From Bactericera cockerelli (lineage: Eukaryota > Arthropoda > Insecta > Hemiptera > Triozidae): a DNA stretch of 64,000 nt. Of the stretch, positions 1 through 12,100 are shown in pieces; the first letter of the stretch is position 1; every line of letters starts with the position of its first letter. The translations under genes and the position numbers were made by a program. The stretch covers positions 15,145,575 through 15,209,574 of the forward strand of contig CM044964.1 in assembly GCA_024516035.1 (NCBI GenBank). The letters are read 5' to 3'. The notes beneath the pieces were generated by a model. It was not told the origin of the DNA and did not search any database. It saw only the letters and a program-made list of their open reading frames with translations.

Positions 1-2268
1 CAACCAAAACGCAGATTGTACACTTGGAAAAACCCAGGAGATAGTGAAAGATTCCAGATAGATTTCATACTAATGAGCCAAAGATTTAAAAATAGTGTTA
101 AAATGTGCAAAACTTTTCCTGGAGCAGATATTTTCTCAGATCATAATCTTTTGGTAGCAATAATAAAAACTAAATTAAAACATCTTAAAAAGAAAGAAGG
201 CATGGTAAAATGGAATTTGAGAAAATTGAAAACAGAAGAAGCTAAGACTTTTACAGATAAGATTGAAGAAACATTGAGGGAAACAGCACCTAAAAATGAT
301 GTGATGGAAGAATGGTCGTACCTAAAGGAAACAATATTAAACTCATTGAATAGATATGTTGGAAAAAATCCCAAAGTGGTAAAGAAAGAGTGGATTACAG
401 AGGAAATGTTGCTTAAAATGGAAGAAAGGAGAAAATGGAAAAATGATGCTAGTGAAAATGGGAAAAAAGAGTATAAACGATTAAATAATGAATTGAGAAG
501 GGAAACCGATAAAGCAAGAGAAATTTGGATGGAAGAGCAATGTGTGAAAATTGAAGAACTACAAAAGTTGAATAAAACAGAGGAAGTATATAGAACAGCT
601 AAGTCATTGACAAAGAAAAAAGTACCTGTAATCAGTAAAACAGGAATGATGAAAAAGGATGGAACAATGTCAGAAGAAGTTGAAGAATACAAAGATATTT
701 GGACAGAATATGTAGAAGAGTTGTATGATGCCAAATCTAATGAAGAGTTAAAGGAAATGGAACCAGAAGAAAATTGTGATAGTGATAAAATTGGTAAAGA
801 TATTGAATACTTTGAAGTGAAGAGAGCTATTGATGAACTGAAATACAATAAAGCATTAGGTAGTGATAACATCCCTTCTGAAGCACTAAAGAAACTTGGA
901 AACCATGCTCTCGCAAGAATAACTAATCTTGTCAATGAAATTTATAACAAAGGTACATGGCCAGAAGATCTTCTGAAAACTATTTTATTACCTCTACCTA
1001 AAAAAACTAATGCCATTCAATGTAAAGACTTTAGAACCATCAGCTTCATATGCCACTTGACTAAAATGATAACAAAGATAGTAATGAAAAGAATAGATAA
1101 CAAAATAGAAGATAATTTAGGAGAAGACCAATTTGGATTTAGGAAAGGAAAAGTAACTAGGGATGCTATGGGGTGTTTGAGAATGCTTGCAGAACGAATG
1201 TTAGATATGAATAGGGTTATGTCTGTATGTTTTATTGATTGGGAGAAAGCGTTTGATCGTGTGAATTGGAATATGCTTTTAGATATTATGAAAGAAGTAG
1301 AAATTGATTGGAAAGATAGGAGATTAATTCGAGAGTTGTATAAAGGACAGAGAGTAGTTGTAAGAGTAGAAGAAGAAGAGACAAGAGAAATTTTAATAGG
1401 GAGAGGAGTAAGACAGGGATGTAATATGTCTCCACCGTTATTTAATCTGTATGCTGAAACACTGTTAAAAGAAGCATTACAAAACGCAAAAGGTATTACC
1501 ATAGGGGATGGAAAAGTATTAAACATCAAATACGCCGACGATCAAGCAGTTTTAGCAGAGAGTGAGCAGGAATTACAAGAAATGGTTATGAAAATTAGTG
1601 AGACAGGGAAGAAATTTGGTATGAAAATAAATATAGGGAAAACAAAGGTTATGAGAATAGGGAAAATTGAAGAGACTGTAAATATTAAATTAGAAGGGCA
1701 GGATATTGAACAAGTGAATAGTTTTAAATATTTAGGGGGAATGGTATACACGGATGGTAATTGTACAAGTGAAATTAGAAGTAGAATAGCAATGGGTAAA
1801 ACAGCATTTATCAAAGTGAAAGATCTTTTGACAGCTAGGAGGATACCATTAGTGATGAGAAAGAGATTTGCAAAGTGTTATATTTGGAGTGTGGTATTGT
1901 ATGGATGTGAGACATGGACCTTGAGAAAGAAGGAAGAAAAATATCTGGAGAGTTTTGAGATGTGGCTTTGGAGAAGAATGGAAAATATCAACTGGAAAGA
2001 TAAAGTAAGAAATGAAGAAGTATTGAGGAGAGTAGGAGAAAGCAGAAGTATATTAGAAACAATAAAGAAAAGAAAATGTAATTGGATAGGGCATATTCTA
2101 AGAAGGGATTGCTTACAGAGAAGAATAATGGAGGGAGAAATAGGAGGACAAAGGGGTAGGGGTAGAAAGAAAAATGGTATTATGTTAACAGATATTCTGA
2201 GAGGACGAACTTATGATGAAATGAAAAGAGATGCCCAGGATCGTGTGAAATGGAGAAGATTATGTTGA
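1..2268 (+). CDS. LINE ORF2: endonuclease C-terminus + reverse transcriptase (partial at left edge)
   Basis: The frame is open from base 1 to a TGA at 2266-2268 with no internal stop, about 755 residues. Numbering from the TTG at 16: residues 1-60 are the end of an APE-type endonuclease (D16 in QIDFIL, then S41-D42-H43). The reverse transcriptase follows, with FGFRKG (~373), FIDWEKAFDRV (406), GVRQGC (~463) and the catalytic YADD box at 506-509. The C-terminal part has LYGCETWTL (628) and a W-rich WLWRRM region, as in RTE-type 'endonuclease-reverse transcriptase' proteins common in arthropods. There is no RNase H. Such proteins nick DNA and copy their own RNA at the nick (target-primed reverse transcription). 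It is antisense to hyd. The lack of stops suggests a young, perhaps recently active copy. Whether the 5' end is complete lies outside the window. The RTE assignment is from motif recognition, not a search. Confidence 0.9.
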   Translation, partial: QPKRRLYTWKNPGDSERFQIDFILMSQRFKNSVKMCKTFPGADIFSDHNLLVAIIKTKLKHLKKKEGMVKWNLRKLKTEEAKTFTDKIEETLRETAPKNDVMEEWSYLKETILNSLNRYVGKNPKVVKKEWITEEMLLKMEERRKWKNDASENGKKEYKRLNNELRRETDKAREIWMEEQCVKIEELQKLNKTEEVYRTAKSLTKKKVPVISKTGMMKKDGTMSEEVEEYKDIWTEYVEELYDAKSNEELKEMEPEENCDSDKIGKDIEYFEVKRAIDELKYNKALGSDNIPSEALKKLGNHALARITNLVNEIYNKGTWPEDLLKTILLPLPKKTNAIQCKDFRTISFICHLTKMITKIVMKRIDNKIEDNLGEDQFGFRKGKVTRDAMGCLRMLAERMLDMNRVMSVCFIDWEKAFDRVNWNMLLDIMKEVEIDWKDRRLIRELYKGQRVVVRVEEEETREILIGRGVRQGCNMSPPLFNLYAETLLKEALQNAKGITIGDGKVLNIKYADDQAVLAESEQELQEMVMKISETGKKFGMKINIGKTKVMRIGKIEETVNIKLEGQDIEQVNSFKYLGGMVYTDGNCTSEIRSRIAMGKTAFIKVKDLLTARRIPLVMRKRFAKCYIWSVVLYGCETWTLRKKEEKYLESFEMWLWRRMENINWKDKVRNEEVLRRVGESRSILETIKKRKCNWIGHILRRDCLQRRIMEGEIGGQRGRGRKKNGIMLTDILRGRTYDEMKRDAQDRVKWRRLC

Positions 2269-2409
2269 TACCTGTCTTAGGACAGCTTTACAAATATATA
2301 TATATATATATTTCATAATTTTTTTTATGTTATTATTATTATTTTTTTTAAACATATTTTTTATGTTATTATTTCATAAATATTATAAAATAAAATTGAA
2401 ATTGAAATT
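1..2409 (+). mobile_element. RTE-like LINE copy, 3' end inside hyd intron
   Basis: After the ORF comes a short 3' UTR with a (TA)n run, TTATT-rich sequence, and a terminal repeat of ATTGAA units (about 2395-2410). Short microsatellite tails rather than poly(A) are typical of the RTE clade. The tail stops about 8 bp from the 5' splice site of hyd exon 18. Confidence 0.8.
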
Positions 2410-2419
2410 TCGCTCTCAC

Positions 2420-2584
2420 CTCCGTGGCGGCCAGGCTTGGCGCTGGAGGAGAGGCTCATGATGTCATCGTCCCCCGAGGCGGAGTCGTACGCCTCGGGCG
2501 GCCAGCTCAGCGTGGGCACCGGCTCCTCGCTCAGGGGCGGCTCACTGGCGGCGGCGTCTCCCAGGCGGTCCCGCATGTCCACGT
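2420..2584 (-). CDS. hyd: hyd exon 18 (last in window)
   Basis: Reads [20 protein letters not shown], then [17 protein letters not shown]. The acidic, Trp/Pro part is as I recall from insect hyd proteins; the human segment here differs. Phase 1 at both ends, acceptor gttgtctag, donor gtgaga. Confidence 0.8.
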
Positions 2585-5500
2585 CTAGACAACAGGAGAA
2601 GAAACACACCGTCAGTCACATTATACAGGAGAAGATACACACCGTCAGTCACATTATACAGGAGAAGAAACACACCGTCAGTCACATTAGTCAGGACGGG
2701 GGGTTTAGACAACAGGAGAAGAAACACACCGTCAGTCACATTAGTCAGGACGGGGGGTTTAGACAACAGGAGAAGAAACACACACCGTCAGTCACATTAT
2801 TCAGGACGGGGGGTTTAGACAACAGGAGAAGAAACACACCGTCAGCACACTATTCAGGACGGGGGGTTTAGACAACAGGAGAAGAAACACACCGTCAGTC
2901 ACATTATTCAGGACGGGGGGTTTAGACAACAGGAGAAGAAACACACCGTCAGTCACACTATTCAGGACGGGGGGTTTAGACAACAGGAGAAGAAACACAC
3001 CGTCAGTCACATTATTCAGGACGGGGGGTTTAGACAACAGGAGAAGAAAACACACCGTCAGTCACACTATTCAGGACGGGGGGTTTAGACAACAGGAGAA
3101 GAAACACACCGTCAGTCACATTATTCAGGACGGGGGGTTTAGACAACAGGAGAAGAAACAACACACCGTCAGTCACATTATTCAGGACGGGGGGTTTAGA
3201 CAACAGGAGAAGAAACAACACACCGTCAGTCACATTATTCAGGACGGGGGGTTTAGACAACAGGAGAAGAAACAACACACCGTCAGTCACATTATTCAGG
3301 ACGGGGGGTTTCACCCTCCATTCGCTGGGAAAACTCAAAAACAGGACGTTAAAACCACATTGAATCAATCAACAGGAGAAGAAACACACCGTCAGTCACA
3401 TTAGTCAGGACGGGGGTTTCACCCTCCATTCGCCGGGAAACTCAAAAACAGGACGTTAAAACCACATTGTGAATCAATAGACAAACGGATAATAATTATC
3501 TCACCACCGTGATATAGGTATCTGTGCTTATCTCAAGGACACGTAGGTATAATCATTATAGTGACATTATCTCTTGTTCATAAAATGAATGAAATATTCA
3601 AAAAAATAATTTAACCATAAATAAATCTTGGTGGCATTTTACCAGGGCCGCAGTTAATTTTCTTAAAAGTAATTTTTTGGGTGAAATAGTTAATGGTCTT
3701 ATGGCCTTTTTCGAGGTGAAAATCTGCAAAGGCTTGTGTTTTTTTTTCTTCTTCTAAATGAAAAGGAACTGAATGAAGAAGAGTTTAGAACTCATAAAAA
3801 GGGCATATAACTTAAGAGGAATAAAATCATAGCTTGTCATTTCAAATTCACAAGTGGAAAAATATCACCTAAAGACCCGTCGGACCGCAAAATAAGCATG
3901 ACCACAGGACGGGTCATAGGCGACTTCCTTTTCAGAAACATACTGTAGAAATAAAAAAAAGGGTTCCACCGACCTCAGTAGCTTGATCGATAAGGTGGCG
4001 GACTTGTAACCTGGAGGTCGGTGGTTCAAGTCCCGGTTTCAGCGTAGGTAGATTTAGTAAAAGCGAGTTTGAGTAGTTGTGATACCACAAAAGTGATTAA
4101 CACAAATCATCATAGGGTGGCGTCATCGTGAAGGATGGTAGCCAGACAGTGGAGGAATGACTCAGCACTTCTACCACTGTCTTTACAAGGAGGCTAATAA
4201 TTGACAAGGGCCCCCAGAACCAAGCCAATACTAGTCTACTTCCTGTTTATAGTCCCTCAGCTAGACTGCTGGTCTACTCCCTGTTTAGGGTCCCCCAGCC
4301 AGACTACTGGTCTACTCCCTGTTTATAGTCCCCCAGCTAGACTGCTGGTCTACTCCCTGTTTATAGTCCCCCAGCCAGACTGCTGGTCTACTCCCTGTTT
4401 ATAGTCCCCCAGCCAGACTACTGGTCTACTCCCTGTTTATAGTCCCCCAGCCAGACTGCTGGTCTACTCCCTGTTTATAGTCGCCCAGTCCCAGACTGCT
4501 GGTCTACTCCCTGTTTATAGTCCCCCAGCCAGACTACTGGTCTACTCCCTGTTTATAGTCCCCCAGCCAGACTGCTGGTCTACTCCCTGTTTATAGTCCC
4601 CCAGCCAGACTGCTGGTCTACTCAATGTTTATAGTCCCGCAGCCAGACTGCTGGTCTACTCCCTGTTTATAGTCCCCCAGCCAGACTAACACAAATATAA
4701 CTAAAAAAAAATAAAAAAAAAAAAAAAAAAAGGGGTTCCAGGCAGCACTCACCGGTGCCCCCGGCGGTCTCCGGGTCCTTGTTGCTCACGGGCTGGCAGA
4801 GCGTGACGCACGCGTGCAGCACGTTGCGGTTCCCGTCGCACCGCTCCGCCAGGATGTGCGGAGTGCGGCTCGGGGGCGGCTCCCGCTCCAGGCGGAAGGT
4901 GTCCACGATGGCTGAGTTGCGCGAGGTTTGCCAGAGGGTCGGCGGGAGAGGCCAGCACGATAGGGACATGGGGGGAGAAGCACATGTTACACTTGTATGT
5001 TGTAGACGGGCTTGGGGGGGAGGGTTGGCGGGAGGGAGAATGACCAGAGCAGAGGTGCTGGCCTGGGAGAAAAGGCGCAGCACGATGAGAGACACCTGGG
5101 GGGAGAAAGCAACATGTTACACTTGTTATTGTTGTAGACAGCTTGGGGGGGGGGGGGGGGGGAGAAACAACAGGTCTGGCGGGAGAAAGGCGAGCACGAT
5201 GAGAGACACCTGGGGGGGAGAAAGCAACATGTTACACTTGTTATTGTTGTAGACAGCTTGGGGGGGGAGAAAGCAAAAATGTTACACTTGTTTTGTTGTA
5301 GACAGCTTGAGGGGGGAAGAAACAACAGGTCTGGCGGGAGAAGGCGAGCACGATGAGGGACACCTGGGGGGGAGAAAGCAACATGTTACACTTGTTATTG
5401 TTGTAGTCAGCTTGGGGGGGGGAGAAAGCAACATGTTACACTTGTTATTGTTGTAGACAGCTTGGGGGGGGAGAGAGAAAACAACAGGCTACAGTCGAGC

Positions 5501-8500
5501 CTGGATATGAGAAAAAAAAATCCACGTCAAATTTACCTAGGTATAAAAATAGAATGATATTTTTACTGCTCATTTTAAATACATTACAGTACATTTGAAC
5601 AACCTGTCACTTAAATCTAACATGACAAAAAAAAAAGATACAATTAATACATATGTAGACATGTAAATAAAAAAGTAATATTAAAAAAATAATAGTAGTA
5701 AAATTAGAACTTGGAACCCATACTGTCTATATTTCTATGTGTCTACTTGTATACTGTCTATGTATTATTTAATAAATAAAGATGCCAAATATTTAACACG
5801 TAGACGACCGGGTATACCACCGGTGGTACACGCACGTTCGTACGGAATGGACCCAGTGTACCACCGGTAGTACACGGGGTCGGATAGCCGTATTATCGCT
5901 GAGAATTCACGAAAAACCATACCGGTCGTCTAAGTGTTGAAAAAAATTACAAACAAAAAAAATTACCTGATTCTTGAGGGAGTTGGAGTGCACGCTGGAC
6001 AGGGCGTGGGTGCCGGTGGCTATGCAGGTCACGGGGGGCAGGTCCAGCCAGGGAGGCTCCCGGATAGCGTCCAGAGAGTCGCGGGCCAGGGGGAACAGCG
6101 CCGAGTTTCCGTCCCGCAGGATGAGAACCGATTCCGAGCCGTCGCCTGTCGCTGCAGAGGAAAGGTGGAAACACATTAGAGACACAGAGCGAGACACAAA
6201 CAAATGAACACAAAACCTCGTCACTGGCTGGGGGACGTTAAACAGGGAGAAGACCAGTGTCTCGCTAGAGAACTATAAACAGAGAACTGACTAGCCAACC
6301 CTTACAAGCCAGTAAAGTCCAAGTCCTCATGATGGTTGATCGCACATAGAAATATGTGATTCAGGACGAGCTAACTTTGAAATAAAGTTGGCTGGAGACC
6401 ATCACTCACCCCTCCAGCTGTAGCCAAGCTGGCTACAACAACAACTAGTTAGATTTGGCGTACTGCAAAAATTTAGCTAAGCGCGTTTCAGGAATCGTGA
6501 CATCACAACTTTCATTAGTACAAATATAACTTTAGGAGAACAAATAAAAATTTCACGGCGGTGAGAGGACTTTATGGACGCCCAGATCCAATGTCTAGGC
6601 TCCTTCTATGTCCATTGGTTCTATTTGATTTTAACATCCTCTTTTATGCTATTCAGGACGGGGGTTTTACCATCAATTCGCTGCGAATGGTAACCGGCTA
6701 CCGACATTGTCGTGCCAGCCTGGGTTGGGCCGGAAATCCCGGTCTCCCGTGCTTTTTCTTCGGAGAGAACAATATTACTTTCAACTACCTATAAGGTATA
6801 GAAAGTATTGTGTTTTAGATACTTTTAATCTGAGTGTATTAGTGTTATAATACTTCATTATTGCAAGAATGAAACTCCGACGCTCAACAACCAAAATTCT
6901 TGCTCTCACACTTTTATAAAATTCGTAATTTTACTACAAGTCTTTGTATTTTATAAAAGACACAGATTTACATCTTTGGTAAATAACCTTCTCAGTGGCT
7001 GTGGGCTAATAACCTACACCACTAAAAACGGAAGAAAAAATATTGTTATTAAGAGACCAGTTATCAACATTGGAAATTTCAAGGATTGTCTGAAAGGAAG
7101 CAATTGCTGAGGAGTTCAATGTGTATACGAGTCACTACATGTAGGAACGCGGTTGATTGTTGGAGGTCTTGGGCCCACACGGCCTGTCAGAACCCCTCGA
7201 CAAGACAAGACAAGAAAGAAATAAATAAAGAAGAAAAAAATATGTGAGAAAATTCTACTCAACCCTGGGATCAAACTCAACATCTCTGCACTCTGAACTC
7301 AACATCTCCACTCACCGGTGAGGCACACGTTGGCCGGCTCGTGTTCGAGGAACGCCTCCGTGTCCAAGGGTATCTATTTAGTAATTTAAATACTAAATAG
7401 ATAAATTATTAACTAACATAACATGTCCTAAACTACCCACACTAAGAAAATCAGTGATTTCCTTGTTTTGTGGGATTCGTGTTATAATACTTCATTCTTG
7501 CAAGAAAGAAAGAAAAAAATAAATAAAAAAAAGAGAGAAAATTCTACCCCTGGGATCAAACTCAACATATCTACTATTATTATTATTTTACAACGCTTTA
7601 TTAGGTATAAATGGACATTATGTACATACAAATAATTATTTTAAAAATGAAAAAAAAAATGGAAACAATACATACAATAAAAATGAAAAAGAATAGAAAA
7701 ATATATAAAAACATAAGTCCTAACTAAAGGGCGGGGTTGTTGCCTATGGCAATCTCTTCCACTCAACCTACTCACCGGTGAGGCACACATTGGCCGGCTC
7801 GTGTCCGAGGAACGCCTCCGTGTCTAGCGGGAACAGGCACTCGGCCTCGACGCGCGCCGACGTCACGCTGAACAGCGTGTAGGTGAGGGCGCCGCAGGTC
7901 TGCAACAGGATGGTGTGGAGGCCGCGCGTGTCCACCGCGAGGGAGAGGAGCTTGCCCCCGCCGCCCGCCTGCCCCTGCTGTGGCGGCGCCGAGCTGTCTG
8001 GCAGGGAGATGCGGCGGGGCGTGCGCTGGAAGCACTCGGGGCTGCGGCTGCTGGAGCTGCTTGTGACGCGCACCACCTGGTGGGAGACACGGGGGAGAGA
8101 GGGGTGAGTTGGGAGGGAGGTGAGATGAGAAACTCAGAGGAAAAAGCTACCAGGGAATTTTTTTAATTTTTTTTTTAAACATTTTATTTATTATTTATTT
8201 ATTTTTATTTACTTTTTTTTACTTTTATTTATTTTTATTAATTCAATATTTTTTTATTTATTTATTGTTCAAGGGATACAGAATATGTACATAGAACATG
8301 ATTTAAATAATAATAATGCTTTTTCTTTGTGTTATTATGTCACAATTTTAGTGGGTAGCGCAGAATCATAGGACTTTACCACTTTAATTTACAATATCTT
8401 GTATTATTATTATTATTTTTTTTTTTGCCTAAGATTCTGCCACTGGTCGCACCTTCACATTAAAGCAGCTACTCATTTTTCCTCACGAGGTATGAGTGGA

Positions 8501-9112
8501 CCCCGAACATCCAAGTACAGAGCAGAAAAAATCCTCCCCCGCTGGGAATCGAACCCAGGTCACCATGTGTGCAATGCCTAGCGCGCTAACTCGCTCTGCC
8601 ACAGTGACTACCAAAATTGTGATATAATAACACAAAGAAACACATTTTTTTATTTTTTTATCAGGGTTTTGCATGATGGGGAGTTTTTTTAAAGGTTTCC
8701 TGAATTTTCCAATTCCAATTTTTAATAATTATTTTTGTATGTTGTTGTTGTTGTTGTTGTAGCCAGCTTGGCTACAGCTGGAAGGGTGAGTGATGGTCTC
8801 CAGCCAACTTTATTTCAAAGTTGGCTCGTCCTGAACCACATATTTCTATGTGCGATCAACCATCATGAGGACTTGGACTTTTCTTTATAAGCCATTAAAC
8901 CCTTAGGAAACTGCAAGCTAGCCTGGCTTGTAAGGGTTGGCTAGTCTGTTCTCTGTTTATAGTCCTCTAGCGGGACACTGGTCTTCTCCCTGTTTAACGT
9001 CCCCCAGTAACGTGTATTAATTATTTTTGTATAGAACATGATTTGCGAAAATAAGAGATAAAAAAAAAAAAAAATACAAGATCTAAAGAAAGTAGGTAAA
9101 AAAAATAAAGTA

Positions 9113-9147
<35 letters not shown>

Positions 9148-12100
9148 CACGGGAGAGAGAGGTGAGTTGAGAAACCCCAGAGGAAAAAGCTACCTAGGTA
9201 TTTTTTTTAAACATTTTATTTATTTATTAACTTTTATTTATTTCAATATTTTATAATAATAATATCACCTTATTTATACTGCCCGATTAGGACATCAAAG
9301 TCCCATTATTCCAGCAGTAAGCCCAAGACATATTATTATGTGGTAAAAAAACATGTCATGTCGCAGGTGGGTTTTGAACCCACGACCTCTGGAGTCTTTG
9401 GGACAGACTACCGGGACAGACTTTGATATTTTATTTGATAGTCTTTAATATTTAATAGTCAAATATTTATTTGAGACAGAAAGTAAAATATTTTTTCAAT
9501 ACTCTACAATTGGTGCCATATGGACACTCGCCATAAGACACAGTAGTAAATAGATAATGAGCATTTATGTACTTTTTTTTCGTTTCTCTTTTTTTCTTCT
9601 ATTTTCTGGTATCTCTGGTTGTCTTTGGTATACATAATCTAATAAAAATAATAAGTATTTTTATTCTTGTGTAACGCATATAAAACTCCTTTTCAACTAC
9701 GTTAGATATTATTGTACTTTTCGTGAGTATCTCAAGGGTTTCAAGAAGCCCTGTAATTGGTGAAAAAATCTTTGCCCGCTTTTTAATAAGCTACTACACA
9801 CAGCTAGATCATCTCGCTCTCGCCCTCAGGGATTGTACGGGTAAAAAAATTCATTGCCCGCCTTAAACTACTTCACAGCTAGATTATCTCGCCCTGGCCC
9901 TTAGAGATTGTACGGAACACCTCGACACTCACCTGCAGCTCATCTTTCCTCATGAGGCGACAGTCCTGGAGGAGAGCCAAGCCCTCGTCTCCCAGCGTGT
10001 CCTTGTTGACGGCACCGGCGGCACCGGGCGGACCGCCCGTCTGTGTGGTGGCGTTAGTGTTGGCACCGGCGGAGGAGCCGCCCGAGTTACCCGAGGAGAC
10101 GCCGCTAGGGGCGCTGGCCGCATCCTTGGTGAGAGGGGAGGCGGGGGCAGTGGCCGCAGACACCACGGAGGGGAACTTGACCGCCGCGTACATACCGTCC
10201 ACCTTCAGCACTCGGCCTGGGGGAACATGCGCAAGTCAGTTCATCCATATTCATGTAGAGGGGGGAAACAATTAATATATTTATTAATGTACTGCTCACT
10301 ATGAAACTGTTGGCATAATGGGACTACCTGTCTTGCGCTGACAGTCTAAATAAAGCACTACTTATACTTATACTTATGTGAGATGCCAAAGAAAACACAG
10401 TATACAAATCCAACTAGTTAGTTATTCCATCTTTCTTTGTTGTTTTTTTTTTCTATTTTTCTGTTCAACTTTTCACTTTTCTGTTTATACTGATTAAAAA
10501 AGAGAGGTTAGTTGATGGCATGGATAATCAGAACGATTACCTGCTGATGAGAGCAAATAAGGTCGAAACAGCTGTCCAGGTATGTTCTGATATTCATGTA
10601 CATCTAGTACAACATCTCACTTTTCTGTTTATGCTGATTAAAAAAGAGAGGTTAGTTGATGGCATGGATAATCAGAACTATTACCTGCTGATGAGAGCAA
10701 ATAAGCTCGAAACAGCTGTCCAGGTATGTTCTGATATTCATGTACATCTAGTACAACTTCTCACTTTTCTGTTTATGCTGATTTCTGTTTATACTGATTT
10801 CTTTACACCCAGTAGATAAATACAATATATTACTCTGTTTATCCTGAAAGAATAAGACTAAAGAGTCCATTTACTAATGGGTGTATGCGGCACTCTTTCA
10901 GCATTGGGAAGTATTGTGTTACTTCTCACTCATCAGAGGGGAAGCAATGGGAAGCATACTATGGGATTGGGAAGCTACAACAAGACCGCAAGCGTCTACA
11001 AGTAGCTCTTGTTACATGGCTACAACTGTGAAACACATGAACACTGTAAAAAACTTCAGGGCCGGATGGGTTAAGAGCTATAACATTATTACTCACTCAC
11101 GGGTACCTCAAAAGAGTAGGTGCACTCACGCAAGGTACCTCAAAAAGGTATTCGTTGAATTTTTTACTTCTTATTAATATGCACATTCCACTCGTATAAT
11201 TCATTAACATTCAGCAATCATAGTAGAATTAACTAGATAGTACCCAGATTAATATTAGACCTTGTTTATTTCTTCTATGTTATGTTTTATTATATTCACC
11301 TTAATTTTAAGCTATCAGTATGTATTGTATACCTATATATTATATGATTGTACATAAACACACAATAAATATATTCGCATCTGTAATTGCTTGTCTAGCC
11401 CTAAAAAGCTGGCAAGTGTTGATGTTGTATTTAAAAAAAAAATCTCTTAAATCCTTGATTTTAGTTCTGCGTCAGATGAGCCAGCTGTACTCACCCACGG
11501 GCAAACTCTTCACGTCCTCGATGAAGATCACGTCCTTGAGGTTCCACTCCTCCTCGTCCCTCTTCTCCCCCTCCTCTTCACTCCCGCGGGCCAGGGGCCG
11601 CTTGCTCCGCTTGTGGGAGGTGGAGCCCGTGTCGGAGCACGTGCTGGAGGCGGGGGAGGGGGGCGGGGGCATGTCCAGCCGGTCTGTGTTCTCCTTGGCG
11701 AGGAGTGTGCCTCCGCCGCTGCTGCTGAGACGAAATGAGAATAGAATTATTAATGAAAGAAGAAAATAATATAAAATAAATAAATAAATATTGTTATTTT
11801 GGGAATATTACAAGGCTTGGCATATTGACATACATTTATCTAAAATATTAGTAGAGTGTGATCATGAAAAGTGAAAATAAAAAATTGTACCAAAGAGAGT
11901 GGAAGAATCCAAAAGAGTATTTAAATTAAGCATACACCTATTAAAATTAAATAAGGAAGAAAAGAGATCTTTTTTATAAAAAAAAATATAAGAAACTTGA
12001 AATTGAAGAAGTAAATGGATAGTTCCAAATTAGGAGGGTGGAAAGAAGAAAATAATATATGATGTATGAAAAATAAATCACAAATAAAGTTTGTAAATTG

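Noticed and set aside
141..1814. Minus-strand frames opposite the LINE
   Set aside because: Shadows of the reverse-transcriptase frame; Phe/Ser/Leu-rich as expected for antisense of a Lys/Glu-rich protein.
2437..3368. Open frames on both strands through the 52-bp array
   Set aside because: They only reflect the repeat unit read in frame; no homology, and the real coding part is the 165-bp exon 18.
4745..4985. Other minus-strand frames of hyd exon 17 (reading [10 protein letters not shown] or GLSRRPSGK)
   Set aside because: Only the frame with [11 protein letters not shown] matches UBR5; the others are open because the DNA is GC-rich.
2590..5480. CRISPR-like arrays
   Set aside because: Plain tandem repeats without unique spacers in eukaryotic intron DNA.
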